From positions 1-37,808 of the forward strand of contig JAJEAY010000165.1 in the NCBI GenBank assembly GCA_022824145.1: a DNA stretch of 37,808 bases, read 5' to 3'. Under the pieces are notes generated by a model. The model was not told where the DNA came from, searched no databases, and saw nothing but the letters and a program-made list of their open reading frames with translations. Position numbers and translations under genes: made by a program. The DNA comes from Rhodobacter sp. GTDB lineage: Bacteria; Pseudomonadota; Alphaproteobacteria; Rhodobacterales; Rhodobacteraceae. How positions within the stretch are numbered: the stretch's first letter is position 1; every line of letters starts with the position of its first letter. Of this stretch, positions 25,015 through 34,126 are shown piece by piece.

Positions 25015-25667
25015 GGACTGTCTCCTGGAATGTCGGGATAGCGGATGCCGCGAAGCGGCGGGAAGTCGGCATAACGGTTTGCCCGTTCCGGATCCGGTGT
25101 CATGCCTGGTTTGACAAGCGCACCTTTCGGACGGATATAGCTTAGGATGCGGCACTCACGATCTGAGTCCCGCCAGGAAAGGTTGAACACGGCATTCTTC
25201 GGAAAGAAACAGACCTCCTGAAAATCGAGGTGGTCATAAAGCCACCAAGCCAGATCCCTCCAGTCCCGGCCACGCCTGAACTGCTCCGAGAACCAAGGGA
25301 TGCCAACGGTGACACAGGCTCCGATATGTCCATCGGAGTTACGCCGGTCCCAGATATGGTTGGCGTAGTTCGCATCATTCCGGGCGCATTTCTGCGGTTT
25401 CACCCGCGTTGCCCCGAACTGGTTCATCTCAGAACTTCGGTAACCGGAGCGAATATCAATCGGCCCGAACGTCTCGACAAGCGGATCAAGCAGATGCTCG
25501 GCGAGTTGCCTGCCCGCAGCGAGAGCGGTGTCGGGCTCGTCAGGAATATTCTGAATCGCATAAAAATTCGCTATTTCGCTCGCAAGAAAGTTGCGCATCT
25601 CAAAATGGCGGGACAGGCGCTGCCTTCCGAGTTCCTCTAGCGCCACATAGCTCCTGGGGCGCCTCAT
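25011..25667 (-). CDS. Uncharacterised protein, possibly peptidase M15-like
   Basis: 218-aa soluble protein, not firmly recognised. The part DIRSGYRSSEMNQFGA followed by NHIWDRRNSDGHIGACVTVGIPW recalls the zinc DD-peptidase (M15/Hedgehog-type) layout of SGYRS...N...H...D...G. A second conserved-looking block is DWRDLAWWLYDHLDFQEVCFFPKNAVFNLSWR, ending near SYIRPKGALVKPG. There is no signal peptide, which argues against cell-wall cleavage in the periplasm. ATG at 25667 overlaps the VOC stop by ATGA; an alternative GTG at 25682 has a better SD (GGGGAG, 5 bases away). It overlaps the SDR gene by ATGA. A role with the flanking VOC and SDR enzymes is likely but undefined. Confidence 0.7.
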   Translation of the reverse strand: MRRPRSYVALEELGRQRLSRHFEMRNFLASEIANFYAIQNIPDEPDTALAAGRQLAEHLLDPLVETFGPIDIRSGYRSSEMNQFGATRVKPQKCARNDANYANHIWDRRNSDGHIGACVTVGIPWFSEQFRRGRDWRDLAWWLYDHLDFQEVCFFPKNAVFNLSWRDSDRECRILSYIRPKGALVKPGMTPDPERANRYADFPPLRGIRYPDIPGDSP

Positions 25668-26095
25668 GCTGCCCCGTTCCACTGAAACTCCCCACCCGGG
25701 CCAAGCGGCGAGAACGGATTGTGCGCAATCTCCCAGACATATCCGTCCAGATCTGCAAAATACGCGATATAGCCACCCCAGAATATGTCATGCGGCTCCT
25801 TGATGCCCCGGCCACCTGCCGCAAGGGCGGCAGAATAGATTGGAGCAACGTCCTCCTTATCGGCCACGTTGTGAGCCAGCGTAATGCCGGAAAACCCTGT
25901 GATGTCCGATTCCTCTATCCCCATGTCCCTTGCGAGCGCATCCTTGGAATAGAGACCCAAGGTCTGACCGATCAGATCAAACGCAATAACTCCATCGGGA
26001 CTTTCCACCCGTTTCCAGCCCAACGCCTCGTAAAACGCAGCTGACCGTTCCATGTCGGTGACGGCGAGAGTGATCAGGCTTATGCGCTGTTCCAT
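25664..26095 (-). CDS. VOC (glyoxalase/bleomycin-resistance) family protein
   Basis: 143-aa vicinal-oxygen-chelate protein with two beta-alpha-beta-beta-beta modules in one chain. The first module is ISLITLAVTDMERSAAFYEALGWKRV and the second runs GITLAHNVADKEDVAPIYSAALAAGGRGIKEPHDIFWGGYIAYFADLDGYVWEIAHNPF. Candidate metal ligands are His in TLAHNV and Glu in VWEIAHN. Members include glyoxalase I, dioxygenases and antibiotic-binding proteins; the FADLDGYVWEI ending is common in generic 'VOC family' proteins and does not fix a substrate. AAGGAA lies 6 bases upstream of the 26095 ATG. It heads the overlapping three-gene operon. Confidence 0.9.
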   Translation of the reverse strand: MEQRISLITLAVTDMERSAAFYEALGWKRVESPDGVIAFDLIGQTLGLYSKDALARDMGIEESDITGFSGITLAHNVADKEDVAPIYSAALAAGGRGIKEPHDIFWGGYIAYFADLDGYVWEIAHNPFSPLGPGGEFQWNGAA

Positions 26096-26242
26096 GACTT
26101 TCCTTGTACTTGGAGGGTCCGGCAAGAAGCCCTGCGCACTTTCCCTACACCCAACATGCCAGATACCGATGGGAAAAAGAAGTTTCTATCAGCCGTGAGT
26201 AGGTACCTGCAGAAAACAGCGGCACCGCGCGATCCTCTGCAG

Positions 26243-27055
26243 CTAACCATCCTTGATTGCCAACACTTCCTCGACGCTCGCCTCAATGAGACTGAGACAT
26301 TCCTGGGTGGAAAACCGGTGATCCGCGTCCTTGACCAGCGTCAGGCGGATATCGTCACCTTCGGCATGTGACAGCAGCCTCATGGCAACCGAAATTTCCA
26401 CGTCCGCATCTGCTGTACCATGCAGCAGCCGCACCGGAAACGGGAGTGGAAGCGGCTTCCGCAGAACAAGGTTGTCACGCCCGTCTTCAATCAATCTGCT
26501 GGTGATGACATAGGGCTCATCTGAATAGTCACTTGGCAGCGTCAACCGTCCGTTTTGGAGAAGCGTGCGTCGCTGCTTTTCCGAAAACCCCGCCCACATC
26601 GAATCTTCGGTGAAATCAGGTGCGGCCGCGATGCCAACGAAACCCTCGATTCTCACATCTTCGCTTAATTTTGTTGTGAGATTCAGTCCGATCCAGCCAC
26701 CCATGGACGAACCGACAAGCAATACCCTGCCTCCGGAAAGATTCGACACTGCCGCAACGGCATCATCGGTCCAATCGCCTATGCAGCCGTCTTCGAACGC
26801 CTCCGAACTTTGCCCATGCCCTGAATAGTCGAAACGCAGAAACGCCCGGCCACGCTTTCGCGCCCATTCCTCCAGATGAACCGCCTTGGTTCCGTCCATG
26901 TCGGACTTGAATCCGCCGAGAAAGGCAACGCATGGCCCTTCGCCTTCTGTCAGATGATAGGCGATTCGGCGCCCTTGCGGGGTTTCCAGATTCCGTGGGT
27001 CAAGCACTTGCAACTCCTCAATCCGCGCCCAAGGTTCGCATGTCGACACCGGCAT
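26243..27055 (-). CDS. Alpha/beta hydrolase (ABHD10-like)
   Basis: 270-aa serine hydrolase. The nucleophile is in LLVGSSMGGWIGL, the Asp in LLHGTADADVEISVA and the His in VKDADHRFS, giving a full triad. The oxyanion-region motif FLGGFKSDMDGTKA followed by FDYSGHGQSS is characteristic of the ABHD10 group, which hydrolyses thioesters and glucuronide esters in eukaryotes; the bacterial substrate is unknown. No signal peptide is present. It is on the same strand as the VOC operon but separated from it by 147 bp. It is divergent from thrS across 118 bp. Confidence 0.88.
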   Translation of the reverse strand: MPVSTCEPWARIEELQVLDPRNLETPQGRRIAYHLTEGEGPCVAFLGGFKSDMDGTKAVHLEEWARKRGRAFLRFDYSGHGQSSEAFEDGCIGDWTDDAVAAVSNLSGGRVLLVGSSMGGWIGLNLTTKLSEDVRIEGFVGIAAAPDFTEDSMWAGFSEKQRRTLLQNGRLTLPSDYSDEPYVITSRLIEDGRDNLVLRKPLPLPFPVRLLHGTADADVEISVAMRLLSHAEGDDIRLTLVKDADHRFSTQECLSLIEASVEEVLAIKDG

Positions 27056-27173
27056 CGAAAGCCCCGGTTACAAAACCCGTTGACAATGCCACGCGCAGCC
27101 ATCACATAGCGCGCCGGAAAGCATACCCGCAACCGGGCGTTCCGTGGGCGCCAAACCGACGAGGCAAGTCAAG

Positions 27174-29144
27174 ATGACCCAGATTTCCCTTATCTTCCCC
27201 GATGCCAGCATCCGCCAGTTCCAATCAGGAATCACCCCTGCGGAGGTGGCGGCGTCGATCGCGCCCTCGCTCGCCCGAAAAGCCATTTCCGCAACTGTCG
27301 ACGGCCAGCATTTCGACCTGCACTGGCCCATTGAGCAGGATGCCCAAATCACGATCCACACGCTGCAGGATGACGCTCAGGCACTAGAACTGATCCGCCA
27401 TGACTGTGCGCATATAATGGCCCGTGCGGTGCAGGAGATCTGGCCCGAAGTGAAGGTCACGATCGGACCGGTCATCGAGAACGGCTGGTATTACGACTTT
27501 GACAGGGAGGAGCCGTTCACGCCGGAAGACCTCGCTTCGGTCGAAGGCAAAATGAAAGAGATCATCAACCGCCGCGATCCGATCACGACCGAGGTCTGGG
27601 AGCGCGCGCGGGCATTGAGATACTATGCCGCGAACCATGAACCTTACAAGGTCGAGCTCGTGGAGGCGATTCCCGAAGGGGAGCCGATCCGGATGTATTG
27701 GCACGGGCATTGGCAGGATCTCTGCCGCGGACCACATTTCCAGCACACAGGCCAAGTGCCAGCTGACGCCTTCCGGTTAACGAGTGTTGCGGGCGCCTAC
27801 TGGCGCGGCGACAGTTCGCGTCCGATGCTTCAGCGCATCTACGGAGTCGCTTTCAAAGGCAGGAAAGACCTCAAGGCATACCTGACGATGCTGGAGGAAG
27901 CGGCGAAGCGTGACCATCGCAGGCTCGGCCGCGAAATGGACTTGTTTCACATGCAGGAGGAGGCGCCCGGGCAGGTGTTCTGGCACCCGAACGGCTGGAA
28001 GATATTCACCACGCTTCAGGATTACATGCGCCGCAAGCAGAGCCAGGGCGGCTATGTCGAAGTCAACACGCCTCAGGTAGTCGATCGCAAGCTCTGGGAG
28101 GAATCAGGGCACTGGGAAAAATTCCAGGAGCACATGTTTATCGTAGAGGTGGATGAGGAACATGCGCGGGAAAAGGCGATCAGCGCACTGAAACCGATGA
28201 ACTGTCCCTGTCATGTGCAGATATTCAATCAAGGCCTGAAGTCCTACCGCGATCTCCCGCTGCGCATGGCGGAATTCGGCTCCTGCAACCGTTACGAGCC
28301 CTCAGGCGCACTGCACGGCATCATGCGTGTGCGTGGATTCACTCAGGACGATGCGCATATCTTCTGCACCGAAGACCAGATCGAAAGCGAAACCTCCATT
28401 TACATTGAATGGCTGACTGAGGTGTACTCGGAACTCGGCTTCCCCGGCTTCAAAGTGAAGTTCTCTGACCGGCCCGAAATCCGGGCGGGCACCGACGAAA
28501 TTTGGGACCGTGCGGAACAGGCGCTGCTGGAAGCCACACGCAAGGCAGGAGTTGAGCCCGAACTGAATCCGGGTGAGGGAGCGTTCTACGGGCCGAAGCT
28601 GGAATTCGTGCTCACCGATGCCATCGGCCGGGACTGGCAATGCGGGACGCATCAGGTGGACTTCGTGCTGCCTGAGCGGCTCGGGGCCTCCTACATCGGC
28701 CCGGACGGCGACCGGCATCGACCCGTGATGCTCCACCGTGCCTGCCTCGGTTCGTTCGAGCGTTTCATCGGCATATTGATCGAGAGCCATGCCGGCAGGC
28801 TGCCCTTCTGGCTTTCTCCGCGGCAGGTGGTTGTTGCGTCAATTGTATCGGATGCGGACGAATACGTCCGCAAGGTAACCGCTGTTCTCAAGGCGCAGGG
28901 AATCCGGGCCGAGTCAGATGTACGAAACGAGAAAATCGGCTACAAGGTCCGCGAACATTCCTTGGCGAAGGTGCCTGTGATACTGGCCTGTGGAATGAAA
29001 GAAACCACCGAAAGCACGGTTTCGGTGCGGCGTCTGGGGGACAAGCGGACCCAGGCCAGGACGCTTGACGAAATTGCCAGCGAGCTCAGCCGGGAAGCGA
29101 CGCCGCCAGATCTGCTGGCTGCTTCCGATGCTACCGTGACTTGA
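27174..29144 (+). CDS. thrS: Threonyl-tRNA synthetase
   Basis: 656-aa class II synthetase that charges tRNA-Thr. Domains in order: TGS (about 1-65), the second additional editing domain ([16 protein letters not shown], later the editing-core Cys in [10 protein letters not shown]), the catalytic core with zinc-ligand Cys in [10 protein letters not shown], class II motif 2 in [26 protein letters not shown] and motif 3 in [21 protein letters not shown], then the HGTP anticodon-binding domain. The start at 27174 ([10 protein letters not shown]) has GAGG 9 bases upstream; an in-frame GTG at 27144 lacks homology. No leader peptide or T-box was seen. Full length and intact. Confidence 0.98.
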   Translation: MTQISLIFPDASIRQFQSGITPAEVAASIAPSLARKAISATVDGQHFDLHWPIEQDAQITIHTLQDDAQALELIRHDCAHIMARAVQEIWPEVKVTIGPVIENGWYYDFDREEPFTPEDLASVEGKMKEIINRRDPITTEVWERARALRYYAANHEPYKVELVEAIPEGEPIRMYWHGHWQDLCRGPHFQHTGQVPADAFRLTSVAGAYWRGDSSRPMLQRIYGVAFKGRKDLKAYLTMLEEAAKRDHRRLGREMDLFHMQEEAPGQVFWHPNGWKIFTTLQDYMRRKQSQGGYVEVNTPQVVDRKLWEESGHWEKFQEHMFIVEVDEEHAREKAISALKPMNCPCHVQIFNQGLKSYRDLPLRMAEFGSCNRYEPSGALHGIMRVRGFTQDDAHIFCTEDQIESETSIYIEWLTEVYSELGFPGFKVKFSDRPEIRAGTDEIWDRAEQALLEATRKAGVEPELNPGEGAFYGPKLEFVLTDAIGRDWQCGTHQVDFVLPERLGASYIGPDGDRHRPVMLHRACLGSFERFIGILIESHAGRLPFWLSPRQVVVASIVSDADEYVRKVTAVLKAQGIRAESDVRNEKIGYKVREHSLAKVPVILACGMKETTESTVSVRRLGDKRTQARTLDEIASELSREATPPDLLAASDATVT

Positions 29145-29719
29145 GCCAGGCCGTGCCAGTTAACTCCGACGCAGTTCGGCGAATCCAGCAAAACAGCTGC
29201 GACGGCTCTTCGGGTTAACGCCGGATTCCGTCTCACGGCTCTGCCGCTGAACGGAACGAATCAGGATGGCGCCTGTATTCGGAGCCGAACTCCCACCGGC
29301 GTGTCGCCTTTGGCCCGGCACCGCCTGTTCCGGCGTGGCCGGTCAGGAGCAAGCCGCCGTTCACTTCGTCCACGGAGAGTACAACGACTGCCTTTCGGGC
29401 ACAAAGGCTTCCTGACGACCAAAGGGAACCTGGTTCCGGTAAGCTGGAATCCACCGCTCCGCGGCTCCTGCACATTCGTGCCGCTGGCGGACTGTCCGGG
29501 CACCATGCCAACCCGCAGAGGAAGCAGGACGCAGTGCATTACGGCACAGAGGGGGCAGCTCACGTGTCCTACGTTTCTCTGTCCCGGCATCTCGCTAGTT
29601 GCCATACACCAGCACTCCCAGAACCAGTTTGACGACTGCGTTACCGATTTCGGTAATTCTGCTTGTTCTATAGCGTTCAATCCTCCATCATTACCGAATT
29701 CAATAAATGAGGTGCAGAC
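29145..29719. other. Spacer between thrS and hipB
   Basis: 575 bp without a supported gene. The last 80 bp hold the hipBA operator region, listed separately. The remainder shows no homology, no tRNA and no clear thrS terminator. A minus-strand frame spanning it is Arg/Cys-rich and resembles no family I know. Confidence 0.45.
29641..29706. promoter_or_regulatory. HipB-type operators upstream of hipBA
   Basis: A perfect inverted repeat TTACCG-ATTT-CGGTAA (29641-29656) and a second copy TTACCG-AATT-CAATAA (29691-29706) with a degenerate right arm. The copies are exactly 50 bp apart. A TATAGC box near 29669 lies between them. Autorepression by HipB through paired operators is the known mode of such modules. 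Confidence 0.65.
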
Positions 29720-30010
29720 GTGACAAAGGGCAAAGGACGCGAGCAACTTACCGAAGTTGGGGGCAGAATCCGTGAGCTGCGCGAGGCGCACGGGCTGAAC
29801 CTGCTTGAGCTTGCCCGCCTTTGCGGCATCAGCGCACCGGCTCTGTCCCTTATTGAAACCGGAAAGCGTGACCTGCGAATCACCAGCCTACACCGAATCG
29901 CAGACGCCCTCCGCGTCGATGCAGGCGCCCTGCTCGACCGCCGGGGAATCGTGACTCCCGAACGCAAGGCTGAAAGCCGTGGCGGCTATGATCTCGGAGA
30001 CTACAAGTGA
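29720..30010 (+). CDS. hipB: HipB-like antitoxin, XRE-family HTH
   Basis: 96-aa DNA-binding protein with an N-terminal XRE helix-turn-helix: GRIRELREAHGLNLLELARLCGISAPALSLIETGKRDLRITSLHRIADAL (about residues 15-64), and a short C-terminal tail RKAESRGGYDLGDYK that probably contacts the toxin. The start is GTG at 29720 with GAGG 7 bases upstream. The stop overlaps the hipA start by GTGA (30007-30010). It would neutralise HipA and, with it, repress the operon through the palindromes just upstream. Confidence 0.9.
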   Translation: MTKGKGREQLTEVGGRIRELREAHGLNLLELARLCGISAPALSLIETGKRDLRITSLHRIADALRVDAGALLDRRGIVTPERKAESRGGYDLGDYK

Positions 30011-31320
30011 TCCATACGTTCCCCATCTGGTTCGACGCACTGCATGTCGGCGACGTGACTGTCGATGGCAATGGTGCACTCGGCTTCCTCTATACCGACT
30101 CCTGGCTTGCAACGGACGACGCGTTCCCGCTGTCGCTGACCCTCCCGCTCAAGAACAGGATCCATCCTTCCGAAACCGTCTCGCCTTGGCTGGCCAACCT
30201 CCTCCCGGAGGAGGAACAGCTCTACTCTCTCACCCGCACTCTCGGGATCGACCATGCCGATACAATTGCCGTCCTCAATGAGATCGGCGGGGACATGGCG
30301 GGGGCACTCTCGTTCGGCGTTCGGCCTGATCGCTCGGCATGGACCTACACTCCACTTACAGATTTCTATGGGACTGGAGATCCTGAAGTCGCCCTTGAGC
30401 GCCACTTCCAGGACCTCGCACAGCGTCCCTTTCTCGTGGGAGCGGAAGGCGTCCGGCAGTCCCTCGCTGGTGGACAGAGAAAGACAGCGCTCGCCGTTCT
30501 CGACGCGAACGGCGCTCCGGTCATCCGGCTCCCGGAAGGCGGCGACGTTCTGGCCATCCCGCGCAATGGCGCGCCGTCGACGGTAATCCTGAAGCCTGAC
30601 AATTCGGCGTTGCCCTGCATTGTCGAAAACGAGGTTTACTGCCTGCGCTTGGCGGCGGCGATCGGCATTGCCTCGGCTCAGGCGACCGTCCTCACGGCCT
30701 GCAACCGCAGATCGATATGTGTCCTGCGCTATGATCGCAGGGAAAGCCGATCCGGTGCGATGCAGCGGATCCATCAGGAAGACTTCGCCCAAGCCAATGG
30801 CATCCCTCCAGGACGGAAATACGAACGCGGCACCCTGCGAGGACCGGATATTGCAACCCTGCTCGGGACAGGGCGTCATCTGCCGCCTTCCGATGCTCTT
30901 TCCCTGCTTGATCAGATAACCTTTAACATCCTCGTCGCGAATACTGATTCCCATGCAAAGAACTATTCCGTGCTTTTGCCGGTGGGCACAGGCCCGCGCC
31001 TCGCGCCACTCTACGACGTGTCGACCGCACTGCCGTGGCCACACATCGTTCAGTATTTTGCGCAGAACATCGCGGGCAGAAAACGCCGGCCCGCCAATGT
31101 GGACGCACGCCATTGGGACTCTATTGCCGTTACAGCAGGCTACAGACCAACTGACGTACGCAAACGCGTTCAGGATCTAGTGGACGACATGGTTGCGCAT
31201 CGTATCAGCGTAACCGAGGTGGTAGCGGCTTTGCCGGGAAGCGCTGGCGGCTATGTCGATCAGGCGGCGGACCTGATCGAGGAGAATGCCCTAAGGGTCG
31301 CCGGAAGACTTCGGTTATAG
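30007..31320 (+). CDS. hipA: HipA-like serine/threonine kinase toxin
   Basis: 437-aa kinase toxin. E. coli HipA phosphorylates glutamyl-tRNA synthetase and causes persistence; the target here is unknown. The N-terminal couple_hipA subdomain covers PLSLTLPLKN...WLANLLPEEEQ, with GDMAGALSFG. The regulatory Ser equivalent to E. coli Ser150 is Ser152 in RQSLAGGQRKTAL. The ATP-binding part STVILKPDN is followed by the catalytic Asp314 in NILVANTDSHAKNYSVLL, near E. coli Asp309. All key residues are present, so it looks active. The start is GTG overlapping the hipB stop. Gene order and coupling are those of a standard hipBA module. Confidence 0.93.
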   Translation: MIHTFPIWFDALHVGDVTVDGNGALGFLYTDSWLATDDAFPLSLTLPLKNRIHPSETVSPWLANLLPEEEQLYSLTRTLGIDHADTIAVLNEIGGDMAGALSFGVRPDRSAWTYTPLTDFYGTGDPEVALERHFQDLAQRPFLVGAEGVRQSLAGGQRKTALAVLDANGAPVIRLPEGGDVLAIPRNGAPSTVILKPDNSALPCIVENEVYCLRLAAAIGIASAQATVLTACNRRSICVLRYDRRESRSGAMQRIHQEDFAQANGIPPGRKYERGTLRGPDIATLLGTGRHLPPSDALSLLDQITFNILVANTDSHAKNYSVLLPVGTGPRLAPLYDVSTALPWPHIVQYFAQNIAGRKRRPANVDARHWDSIAVTAGYRPTDVRKRVQDLVDDMVAHRISVTEVVAALPGSAGGYVDQAADLIEENALRVAGRLRL

Positions 31321-32095
31321 AAGGCAACTTTTCCCTGAAACCGGCGTCCATTGAACCCGCAAGGAACGAAAGACTCTCTCAGGTTCCGGCTGAAAGGCAC
31401 TTTTCCGGATCCGGCACATTCCTTCACCCGGATTCTTCATCGAAAAGCAGGAGTTGCAGCGGTTGTTCGGGCGGGAAGGGTCACATGCGCGCGGGCGCTG
31501 AATTCAGCATCTCAATAACTGATCGGCGCACCGGGTTCCGGGAATACAGGAATTCATATGCCGCTGAAGGTCTGGTCCATGAACCGAAATCCCAAGTGGT
31601 CATTTCACCCGATTCAGAGGTCTGGTTGACTTCAAATGAGGCGCGGTCCCGCCTCCCGTTCCGGGTCACCCAGTCTGCCGTCAACGCACCCGCAAAGCGA
31701 AGCGGCCGAGACAGGAAATTGCCTCCTCTTCTTACAGCACGTCCCCAGGTTTCTGTCCGCAGGGAGTCGCTGGACGGGCACCGACAAGGGCGGGCCGCAA
31801 GCCTTCAGACGTCTGCGGTACCGTATTGGGAACCCTGCCCGATCCGAGGTCCAAGCGGCGCCTTCCGCAAATCCCAGGCAGGAACATCAGCAAAATCACT
31901 CAGGCGCCTCGGCGGTTCGCTCTGAACGGAGAATCCCCAACCCTCAAGCGAATTTGAACGGATGCGAGCGCAGGAAGCTCCCGCAAGCACCCTCACCGGT
32001 TATCGGGTGATGGCGTTGGACGGGCTAGACGGACTATAGATGATTCGCCATCGCTTGACGCGATGAGTTAAATCACTGCCTCACAGGAGAACTCA
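31321..32095. other. Longest spacer in the window, between hipA and the bufferin operon
   Basis: 775 bp. A 146-codon plus-strand frame (31485-31925) and a 67-codon minus-strand frame (31481-31684) lack clear homology; I do not call them genes. The right end carries the leader of the bufferin operon, with a hairpin CATCGC-TTGAC-GCGATG (32049-32065) and a candidate -10 TATAGA (32035-32040) lacking a good -35. A TTGACG at 32055-32060 has no matching -10. No ECF-type promoter could be assigned with confidence. Confidence 0.45.
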
Positions 32096-32398
32096 ATGTC
32101 GACCACAGTAAAGACCCTCGCCGTCGCCAGCGCTGTCGCAGCTGCAATTGCCGGCCACGCAACCATTGCGAACGCCGAAACCAAAGAAAAATGCTTCGGC
32201 GTTTCCCTCGCAGGAAAGAACGACTGCGCCGCAGGCCCCGGCACGACTTGCGCCGGAACCTCGACCGTCGATTACCAGGGCAATGCGTGGACACTGGTCG
32301 ACGCGGGAACCTGCACCGAAATCGAACTGCCTGCGATGGCGGACGGCACCGCTCGCCAGGGATCGCTCGAGGAGCTCGACCGCGATCTGCCATCCTGA
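32096..32398 (+). CDS. bufA: DUF2282 bufferin-type RiPP precursor
   Basis: 100-aa secreted precursor. The N-terminal signal peptide ([22 protein letters not shown], cleavage after residue 27) is unusual for a RiPP and typical of DUF2282/BufA1. The mature part has four Cys: 33 in EKCFG, 44 in KNDC, 52 in TTCAG and 73 in GTC. This matches the KCFGV.AGKNDC...CAG...GTC pattern of bufferins, in which cysteines are converted by the MNIO enzyme to thiooxazoles that bind copper. A 26-residue acidic tail ([22 protein letters not shown]) follows the last Cys. AGGAGA lies about 6 bases upstream of the ATG. It heads an operon with DUF692, DUF2063 and DoxX genes. Copper as the ligand is inferred from characterised relatives. 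Confidence 0.92.
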   Translation: MSTTVKTLAVASAVAAAIAGHATIANAETKEKCFGVSLAGKNDCAAGPGTTCAGTSTVDYQGNAWTLVDAGTCTEIELPAMADGTARQGSLEELDRDLPS

Positions 32399-32407
32399 CC
32401 TAGCTCA

Positions 32408-32433
32408 GGCCTCCGGCGCCTGTGCCGGAGGCC
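32408..32433 (+). terminator. Strong hairpin just downstream of bufA
   Basis: A perfect 10-bp GC-rich stem GGCCTCCGGC / GCCGGAGGCC with loop GCCTGT starts 10 bases after the bufA stop. No T-run follows, so it is more likely an attenuator or a 3'-end protector that raises bufA mRNA over the downstream enzyme genes than a full terminator. Confidence 0.7.
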
Positions 32434-32516
32434 ATCTCCCGGTCAGTCCGGTCAAACGTCTCGCATTCGTGCAATGGGCTGTGTTTTCAATGCGTCGGAA
32501 CTGAGGACGTAAAGAA

Positions 32517-33377
32517 ATGCTCGATAGCATTATCAGTCGCTTTGACCGTCTGCCCGATGCGCCAGGCGTCGGTTACAAGCCACAGCATTTCCAGAATATT
32601 CTCGACAGTCCCGGCACGGTGACCTGGCTGGAGATCCATGCCGAGAACTACATGGGCGACGGCGGCCGGCCGCTGGCACAGCTTCGGCGCCTCGCTGAAC
32701 TGTTCCCTATTTCCGTACACGGTGTCGGCCTGTCGATCGGGGGAGAGGCACCTCTTGATGCCGAACATCTCGCAAGGCTGAAGCATCTCGTCGAATGGCT
32801 GGATCCCGCAAGTTTCTCAGAGCACCTTGCCTGGTCAACCCATGACAGCCACTTCCTGAACGACCTTCTTCCCCTACCCTACAACTCCGAAACCCTGGCA
32901 CGGGTGTGCGAGCACATTGAACAGGTTCAGAACACGGTCGGAAGGAAGATGCTGCTCGAGAATCCCTCCAGCTACCTCGCGTTCTCCGGGACCACCCTGA
33001 CCGAAATCGAATTCCTGACCGAGATCACGCGGCGGACCGGATGCGGACTGCTGCTCGATGTCAACAATGTCTTCGTAAGCGCGGTGAACCAGCAGACGGA
33101 CGCCAACAGCTACATCGACGACTTTCCGCTGCACCTTGTGGGTGAAATCCATCTTGGTGGCCACGAAGAGGATGCCGACGAAAGCGGTGCGCCGCTGCTG
33201 ATCGACAATCATGCCAGTGAAGTGGTCGATCCCGTCTGGCAGCTGTATGAGCACACGATCAGGAGTGGAGGGCTGAAGCCGACTTTGATCGAATGGGACA
33301 ATGACGTCCCGGACTGGTCGACACTCGCTTCGGAAGCCCAGCGGGCAGCGGCGGTTCTTGAAGCCATGCCCGCGTGA
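32517..33377 (+). CDS. bufB: DUF692 multinuclear iron-dependent oxidase (MNIO)
   Basis: 286-aa TIM-barrel enzyme that modifies precursor cysteines using two or three iron ions. The metal ligands of the MNIO family are readable in order: TWLEIHAENYMGDGG, SVHGVGLSIGG, FSEHLAWST, LLENPSSYL, LLLDVNNVFVSAVN, VGEIHLGGHEED and LIEWDNDVPDW. Nothing is missing. The ATG has GAGGA about 9 bases upstream. It follows bufA after 118 bp containing the hairpin and overlaps bufC. It acts in the cytosol before export of the peptide. Confidence 0.95.
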   Translation: MLDSIISRFDRLPDAPGVGYKPQHFQNILDSPGTVTWLEIHAENYMGDGGRPLAQLRRLAELFPISVHGVGLSIGGEAPLDAEHLARLKHLVEWLDPASFSEHLAWSTHDSHFLNDLLPLPYNSETLARVCEHIEQVQNTVGRKMLLENPSSYLAFSGTTLTEIEFLTEITRRTGCGLLLDVNNVFVSAVNQQTDANSYIDDFPLHLVGEIHLGGHEEDADESGAPLLIDNHASEVVDPVWQLYEHTIRSGGLKPTLIEWDNDVPDWSTLASEAQRAAAVLEAMPA

Positions 33378-34126
33378 TGGCTGGCCAAGCCGATTTCGTC
33401 GATGCGCTTCTGAACCCTGCGCGCGCAGTCCCGAGCGGGCTGATCAATCCCGACGGTGGAAGGGCAGTCAAGCGGTTCGACGTGTATCGCAACAATGTCG
33501 CGGTCAGCCTGGCGGAAGCGCTTGAAACCGCGTTTCCGGTGATTCGAAAGCTGGTCGGGGACTCCAATTTCAGCATTCTTTCAGGAGTTTACCTTCGCAA
33601 GTATCCACCTGAGTCCCCACTCATGATGTACTACGGAACGCGCATGCCCGAGTTTCTGGCGGCGTTTGAACCCGTTCGTGAACTTGGCTACCTCCCTGAT
33701 GTCGCGCGGCTTGAGCTGGCACTCCGTGAATCCTATCACGCTGCTGATTCAGTACCGCTGGCACCCACCGAACTGCAGGTGCCAATTGACCGCCTGATGG
33801 CGTCAAGAGTAACGTTTGCGCCATCGGTGCGATTGGTGAGATCCACGTGGCCAATCCTTGGAATCTGGCGCTTCAACGTGGAAACCGACGCGCCGAAACC
33901 ACAGGCATGCGGCGAGAACGTATTGGTGACCCGACCGGAATTCGACCCGAAGCCATCGACTTTGGCTCCGGGAGGTGGTACATTCACCGCGGCATTGATG
34001 TCAGGAAAGTGCTTCGCCGACGCGGTCGACGCGGCAGTGGCCATGGCGCCGGAATTCGATCTGGCCAAGGTTCTCGGCGCATTTCTTGAAGGTGCCGCGT
34101 TAACCGGACTTGACGAGGACACGTAG
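33377..34126 (+). CDS. bufC: DUF2063 partner protein of the MNIO enzyme
   Basis: 249-aa protein with an N-terminal DUF2063 putative DNA-binding-like domain: FVDALLNPARAVPSGLINPDGGRAVKRFDVYRNNVAVSLAEALETAFPVIRKLVG (about residues 6-60), continuing through VARLELALRESYHAAD. In characterised bufferin-type systems this protein delivers the precursor to the DUF692 enzyme. The ATG at 33377 shares a base with the bufB stop (TGATG); a GTG one codon earlier (33374) is an alternative. The stop is immediately followed by the DoxX start with no gap. Confidence 0.93.
   Translation: MAGQADFVDALLNPARAVPSGLINPDGGRAVKRFDVYRNNVAVSLAEALETAFPVIRKLVGDSNFSILSGVYLRKYPPESPLMMYYGTRMPEFLAAFEPVRELGYLPDVARLELALRESYHAADSVPLAPTELQVPIDRLMASRVTFAPSVRLVRSTWPILGIWRFNVETDAPKPQACGENVLVTRPEFDPKPSTLAPGGGTFTAALMSGKCFADAVDAAVAMAPEFDLAKVLGAFLEGAALTGLDEDT

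Noticed and set aside
29233..29791. Minus-strand frames in the thrS-hipB spacer
   Set aside because: Compositionally odd (Cys/Arg-rich), overlapping the hipB start and its operators, and with no homology.
31485..31925. 146-codon open frame in the hipA-bufA spacer
   Set aside because: No ribosome-binding site, no recognisable domain, Arg/Ser-rich composition. A decayed or dispersed repeat cannot be excluded, but a gene call is not supported.
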